NCBI RefSeq assembly: GCF_029581355.1
Contig: NZ_CP120849.1
Location: 1,706,501-1,770,500, forward strand
Direction of reading: 5' to 3'
DNA from: Parabacteroides chongii
Lineage (GTDB): Bacteria > Bacteroidota > Bacteroidia > Bacteroidales > Tannerellaceae
DNA: 64,000 bases
The notes under the pieces were generated by a model. The model had not been told where the DNA came from. It worked only from the letters and a program-made list of their open reading frames with translations, and ran no database searches. A program made the translations under genes and the position numbers. Below are positions 60,743 to 64,000 of the stretch, one piece after another. Within the stretch, counting starts at the first letter, position 1; every line of letters begins with the position of its first letter.

Positions 60743-62317
60743 ATGAGAAAACTATTTTCTATCGTCGCATTGCTGGTATTCCTGACCTTACCGGCATTGG
60801 CTCAGCTTACCTTGTTTCCCACTCCCGCGAAGGTGTCGGGGGGAAAAGGTTCCTTTACAGTAGGTATTGCATCCCTGGTAACCGGAAACGGAGGATATGC
60901 CGATCAACTGGCTAAAAAACTTCCGTCCGAACTGAAAGGACTGGGATTGTCGGGCACTCCTTCACAGGGAACGATTCGCCTGGTACTGGATGAGAAACTG
61001 CGTATGCCGGACGAGGCGTATGCATTGACTGTTACTCCCGAGTCGGTTTTATTGGAAGCCTCTTCCGAATCCGGCCTGTTTTATGCGAAAGAAGCTTTGA
61101 AACAACTGGCACGTTTCGGCAAAGGAACAGTGCGGGCTTGTAAGATCACCGATCAGCCGCGTTATGGCTGGCGGGGTTTCATGCTGGACGAAAGCCGCCA
61201 TTTCTTCGGAAAAGAGAAGGTGAAACAGTATCTGGATATCATGGCTTCCCTTCGTATGAACGTCTTTCACTGGCATCTGACCGACGAGCCGGGCTGGCGT
61301 ATCGAGATCAAGAAATATCCGAAACTGACCTCTGTCGGTGCTATCGGCAACTGGCATGATCCGAAAGCTCCCGCTACATTCTATACGCAGGAAGAGATTA
61401 AGGAAATCGTAGCCTATGCGGCAGAACGTCATATTATGGTCGTTCCCGAATTTGATATGCCCGGACATGCGACTGCTGTCAGCCGTTCCTATCCGGAATT
61501 ATCCGGTGGCGGTGAAGGCAAATGGGATGGTTTCACCTTCCATCCCTGCAAGGAAACGACTTACCGGTTCATCAGCGATGTGCTCGATGAAATCGTTTCT
61601 TTATTTCCTTCTCCTTATATTCATATCGGTGGAGATGAGGTCCATTACGGCAATCAGAGCTGGTTTACCGATCCGGAAATCCAGCAATTCATCAAGGATA
61701 AGAAGTTACAGAATGAAACGGGGCTGGAACATTATTTCGTGAACCGTGCCGCTGATATCGTAGCTTCCAAAGGAAAGACGATGATCGGTTGGGACGAAAT
61801 CATCGATGCCGGTGTTTCTCCGGGCAAGGCAGTGGTTATGTGGTGGCGTCATGATCGCAAACATCAGCTGGTAAAGGCTCTTGAGAATGGCTACCAGGTG
61901 ATTATGACTCCGCGCCGTCCGTTCTATGCGGATTTCGTTCAATACGGAGAACACAATGTCGGTCGTCTGTGGAATGGTTATAATACGATCGAAGATGTGT
62001 ACCGTTTCCCCGAACCTATTATCCATCTGACAAAAGATTATGAAGACCAGGTGATGGGTTTGCAGTTCTCTTTGTGGACGGAACGTGTGGCGGATACGAA
62101 ACGTCTGGATTTTATGACTTTCCCGCGCTTGGTTGCTGTGGCGGAAGACGGTTGGACACCTGCCAAAGAAAAGGAATGCAGTCTGTTCATGAAGAAATTA
62201 CCGTATTTCCTGGATTACCTGAAGACATTAGGTATCTATTACTTCGATCCGTTCAATCCGGCATCTACTCCCGAACCGGATGCTCCGGCTAAAGAAGATG
62301 TATTGCAGAATGGTTGA
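60743..62317 (+). CDS. GH20 beta-N-acetylhexosaminidase, secreted
   Basis: 524 residues with signal peptide (about 1-20, ending LPALA). N-terminal GH20b alpha/beta domain (about 22-140) and TIM barrel (about 145-500) with GWRGFMLDESRHFFGKEKVK, FHWHLTDEPGWRIEI and VVPEFDMPGHATA. The catalytic Asp298-Glu299 pair lies in HIGGDEVHYG, fitting substrate-assisted cleavage of terminal beta-GlcNAc or GalNAc. It would complement the sialidase and galactosidases of the window in stepwise trimming of host glycans. A bidirectional terminator follows. Confidence 0.96.
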   Translation: MRKLFSIVALLVFLTLPALAQLTLFPTPAKVSGGKGSFTVGIASLVTGNGGYADQLAKKLPSELKGLGLSGTPSQGTIRLVLDEKLRMPDEAYALTVTPESVLLEASSESGLFYAKEALKQLARFGKGTVRACKITDQPRYGWRGFMLDESRHFFGKEKVKQYLDIMASLRMNVFHWHLTDEPGWRIEIKKYPKLTSVGAIGNWHDPKAPATFYTQEEIKEIVAYAAERHIMVVPEFDMPGHATAVSRSYPELSGGGEGKWDGFTFHPCKETTYRFISDVLDEIVSLFPSPYIHIGGDEVHYGNQSWFTDPEIQQFIKDKKLQNETGLEHYFVNRAADIVASKGKTMIGWDEIIDAGVSPGKAVVMWWRHDRKHQLVKALENGYQVIMTPRRPFYADFVQYGEHNVGRLWNGYNTIEDVYRFPEPIIHLTKDYEDQVMGLQFSLWTERVADTKRLDFMTFPRLVAVAEDGWTPAKEKECSLFMKKLPYFLDYLKTLGIYYFDPFNPASTPEPDAPAKEDVLQNG

Positions 62318-62325
62318 TGTGAAAT

Positions 62326-62362
62326 AAAAAAAGGGCGGAATCGATAACGGTTCCGCCCTTTT
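62326..62362. terminator. Bidirectional intrinsic terminator
   Basis: Stem AAGGGCGGAA / TTCCGCCCTT with a 10-nt loop, A-rich on the left and T-rich on the right, between the convergent GH20 and helicase genes. Confidence 0.9.
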
Positions 62363-62380
62363 TGATTGATATATAAAAGG

Positions 62381-64000
62381 TTAATATTTCTTCTTACGTG
62401 CGTTACGGTCTGAAGTTTCGCGTCTCCAGGGTTTCTCGCTGTTACGTCTGTCGGTAGTGCTGCCGCTGAAACCACCATCACGTCTGCCTTTGTAGCCTCC
62501 GCCACCTTTGTAACCGCCTCTTGAACCACTGCCTCCGCCGCGTGTGTTACCTCCGCCACGGCTGAAGCCGCCACGACCGCCTCTGCTGCCACCGCCTTCG
62601 CCTTTACCCTGGGCAGGTTCTACGGAAATACGTTTGCCGTCAACTTCGAAACCGTTCATGCTGTCCATGACACGCTGTGCTTCGCCTTCTTCTACTTCGA
62701 AGAATGAGAAGTTGTCGCGCAGGTCGATCTTACCGATGCGAACCTTGCCCGGAACACATTTGTTGACCAGTTCGATCAGCTGGTTCGGATATAGACCGTC
62801 TGTTTTACCGAAGTTGAGGAAGAAGCGTGAGAAACCTTCTTCAGCCGCATGGCTGCGACGTTCTCCGCGCTCTCCACGTTCACTGCGGGCTGCACGTTCG
62901 TCTACTTCCTGAATTTCGTCAGCATCTTTATAATAGTCGATCATACGGTTAAATTCCAGCGAAACAACACGTTTGATGATGTCTTCCTTGTCCAGCCATT
63001 CCAGTTTACGGTAAATCTGCGGCATCAGTGTGGCAATCTCTTCTTCGTCTACCTTTACTTTTTCGATCTGGTCTACGAGGTTGAAAAGCTGCTTTTCACA
63101 GATATCGTGTCCGCTGGGCATTTCACCCTTCTCGAATTTCTTCTTGATGATATTCTCGATCAAGCGGATTTTTCCTTTTTCCTTTACGTGGCAGATAGAG
63201 ATGGAAATCCCCGTCTTTCCGGCACGTCCCGTACGTCCGCGGCGATGGGTATACGATTCTACCTCATCGGGCAGACCGTAGTTGATCACGTGCGTCAGGT
63301 CGTCCACGTCCAGTCCGCGGGCAGCTACGTCGGTAGCAACTAACAGCTGGATATTTTTTACGCGGAATTTCTGCATCACGTAGTCACGCTGTGCCTGGCT
63401 CAGTTCGCCGTGCAGCGAGTCTGCATTGTAGCCGTCCTGTATCAGTTTGTCGGCAATCTCCTGCGTTTCTTTACGGGTACGGCAGAAAACGATACCGTAG
63501 ATATTCGGATAATAGTCGGCAATACGTTTCAGTGCCAGGTATTTGTCCTGCGCACGAACCATATAATAAATATCCTTGATATTCTTGTTACCTTCGTTCT
63601 TGTTCCCGATAACGATTTCTTTCGGGTTCTTCATGTACTTCTTCATGATGCTGGCAATGCCCTGCGGCATGGTAGCGGAGAAAAGTAACATGTTACGAGC
63701 GGGCGGTACTTCAGCCAGGATCGCGTTGATACTGTCGGTGAAACCCATGTTCAGCATTTCGTCCGCTTCGTCGAGGATCACGTTCTTTACCGTACTCAGA
63801 TCGACTGTCTTACGGTTCATCAAGTCCAACAGACGGCCCGGTGTAGCGACTACTACGTGTACACCGCGTTTCAGTGTCTTGATCTGACTTTCAATGCTCG
63901 AACCTCCGTATACCGGCAGCACCTTCAGGTTGTCGATATATTTGGAGTAATCATTCAGGTCGTCTGCAATTTGCAGGCAAAGTTCCCTGGTGGGACAAAG
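62381..64000 (-). CDS. DEAD-box RNA helicase with DbpA-like RNA-binding domain and Gly/Arg tail, 5' end outside window
   Basis: 539 codons are open from the window edge; the Q motif and Walker A lie beyond base 64000. Visible motifs in order: Ia (PTRELCLQ at the edge), Ib (ATPGRLLD), II (LDEADEML), III (FSATMP), IV (IVFCRTRKE), V (ATDVAARGLDVDDL) and VI (HRRGRTGRAGKTG). A DbpA-type RNA-binding domain follows (FFLNFGKTDGLYPNQLIELV, FFEVEEGEAQRVMDSMNGFE) and then a Gly/Arg/Ser-rich disordered tail of about 75 residues ending RNARKKKY. It would remodel rRNA or mRNA, typical of cold-inducible helicases. Confidence 0.95.
   Translation of the reverse strand, partial: LCPTRELCLQIADDLNDYSKYIDNLKVLPVYGGSSIESQIKTLKRGVHVVVATPGRLLDLMNRKTVDLSTVKNVILDEADEMLNMGFTDSINAILAEVPPARNMLLFSATMPQGIASIMKKYMKNPKEIVIGNKNEGNKNIKDIYYMVRAQDKYLALKRIADYYPNIYGIVFCRTRKETQEIADKLIQDGYNADSLHGELSQAQRDYVMQKFRVKNIQLLVATDVAARGLDVDDLTHVINYGLPDEVESYTHRRGRTGRAGKTGISISICHVKEKGKIRLIENIIKKKFEKGEMPSGHDICEKQLFNLVDQIEKVKVDEEEIATLMPQIYRKLEWLDKEDIIKRVVSLEFNRMIDYYKDADEIQEVDERAARSERGERGERRSHAAEEGFSRFFLNFGKTDGLYPNQLIELVNKCVPGKVRIGKIDLRDNFSFFEVEEGEAQRVMDSMNGFEVDGKRISVEPAQGKGEGGGSRGGRGGFSRGGGNTRGGGSGSRGGYKGGGGYKGRRDGGFSGSTTDRRNSEKPWRRETSDRNARKKKY

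Overview
The window comes from a gut-type Bacteroidota, order Bacteroidales, most likely Parabacteroides or a close relative. Evidence: SusC/SusD pairs with ECF sigma/FecR control, promoters of the Bacteroidales -7 type (TAnnTTTG) ahead of many genes, an S46 dipeptidyl-peptidase, and a very large DUF6383-like secreted protein of a kind I associate with Parabacteroides. No rRNA, tRNA, CRISPR array or intact transposase is visible.

Layout. 1-5354 (minus): a sialic acid locus (ROK regulator, neuraminate lyase, AGE-type epimerase, MFS transporter, start of a sialidase). 5427-7050: a small ABC exporter. 7206-15582: ruvB, a polysaccharide flippase, an orphan TPR histidine kinase, a DUF389 membrane protein and a DPP7-type peptidase. 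15675-30423 (minus): PUL A, reading HU-like protein, ECF sigma, FecR, SusC, SusD, small lipoprotein, GH35, phosphodiesterase, GH2. 30718-40128 (plus): PUL B, reading ECF sigma, FecR, SusC, SusD, GH106-like enzyme; it is visibly more AT-rich than its surroundings. 40179-52063: an AraC regulator divergent from a galactoside operon (sugar MFS, DUF5107/TPR protein, GH2, GH36, galactose mutarotase). 52589-53656: a lone DUF1016/YhcG PDDEXK nuclease behind a 22-bp-periodic repeat tract. 53954-57058: the DUF6383-like protein with a long structured leader. 57821-62317: two secreted peptidases and a GH20 hexosaminidase. 62381-end: a DEAD-box helicase cut by the window edge.

How it works together. The window is mostly glycan foraging. 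The nan genes release, import and split sialic acid to ManNAc/GlcNAc and pyruvate. The GH20 and the galactosidases can trim the galactose and GlcNAc exposed once sialic acid is removed from mucin-type glycans. PULs A and B are transcribed away from each other from one shared control region, and each has the complete trans-envelope circuit (SusC with STN domain, FecR, ECF sigma).

Most notable observations: (i) both SusC leaders carry, on the opposite strand, a -7 box and an intrinsic terminator spaced for an antisense RNA of about 80-100 nt, like the DonS class of B. fragilis; (ii) the HU-sigma operon of PUL A has four TATCACAGYTG elements at exactly 22-bp steps in its predicted leader; (iii) a second, unrelated 22-bp-periodic tract precedes the PDDEXK nuclease; (iv) the DUF6383-like gene has a predicted leader of about 370 nt with several stem-loops.
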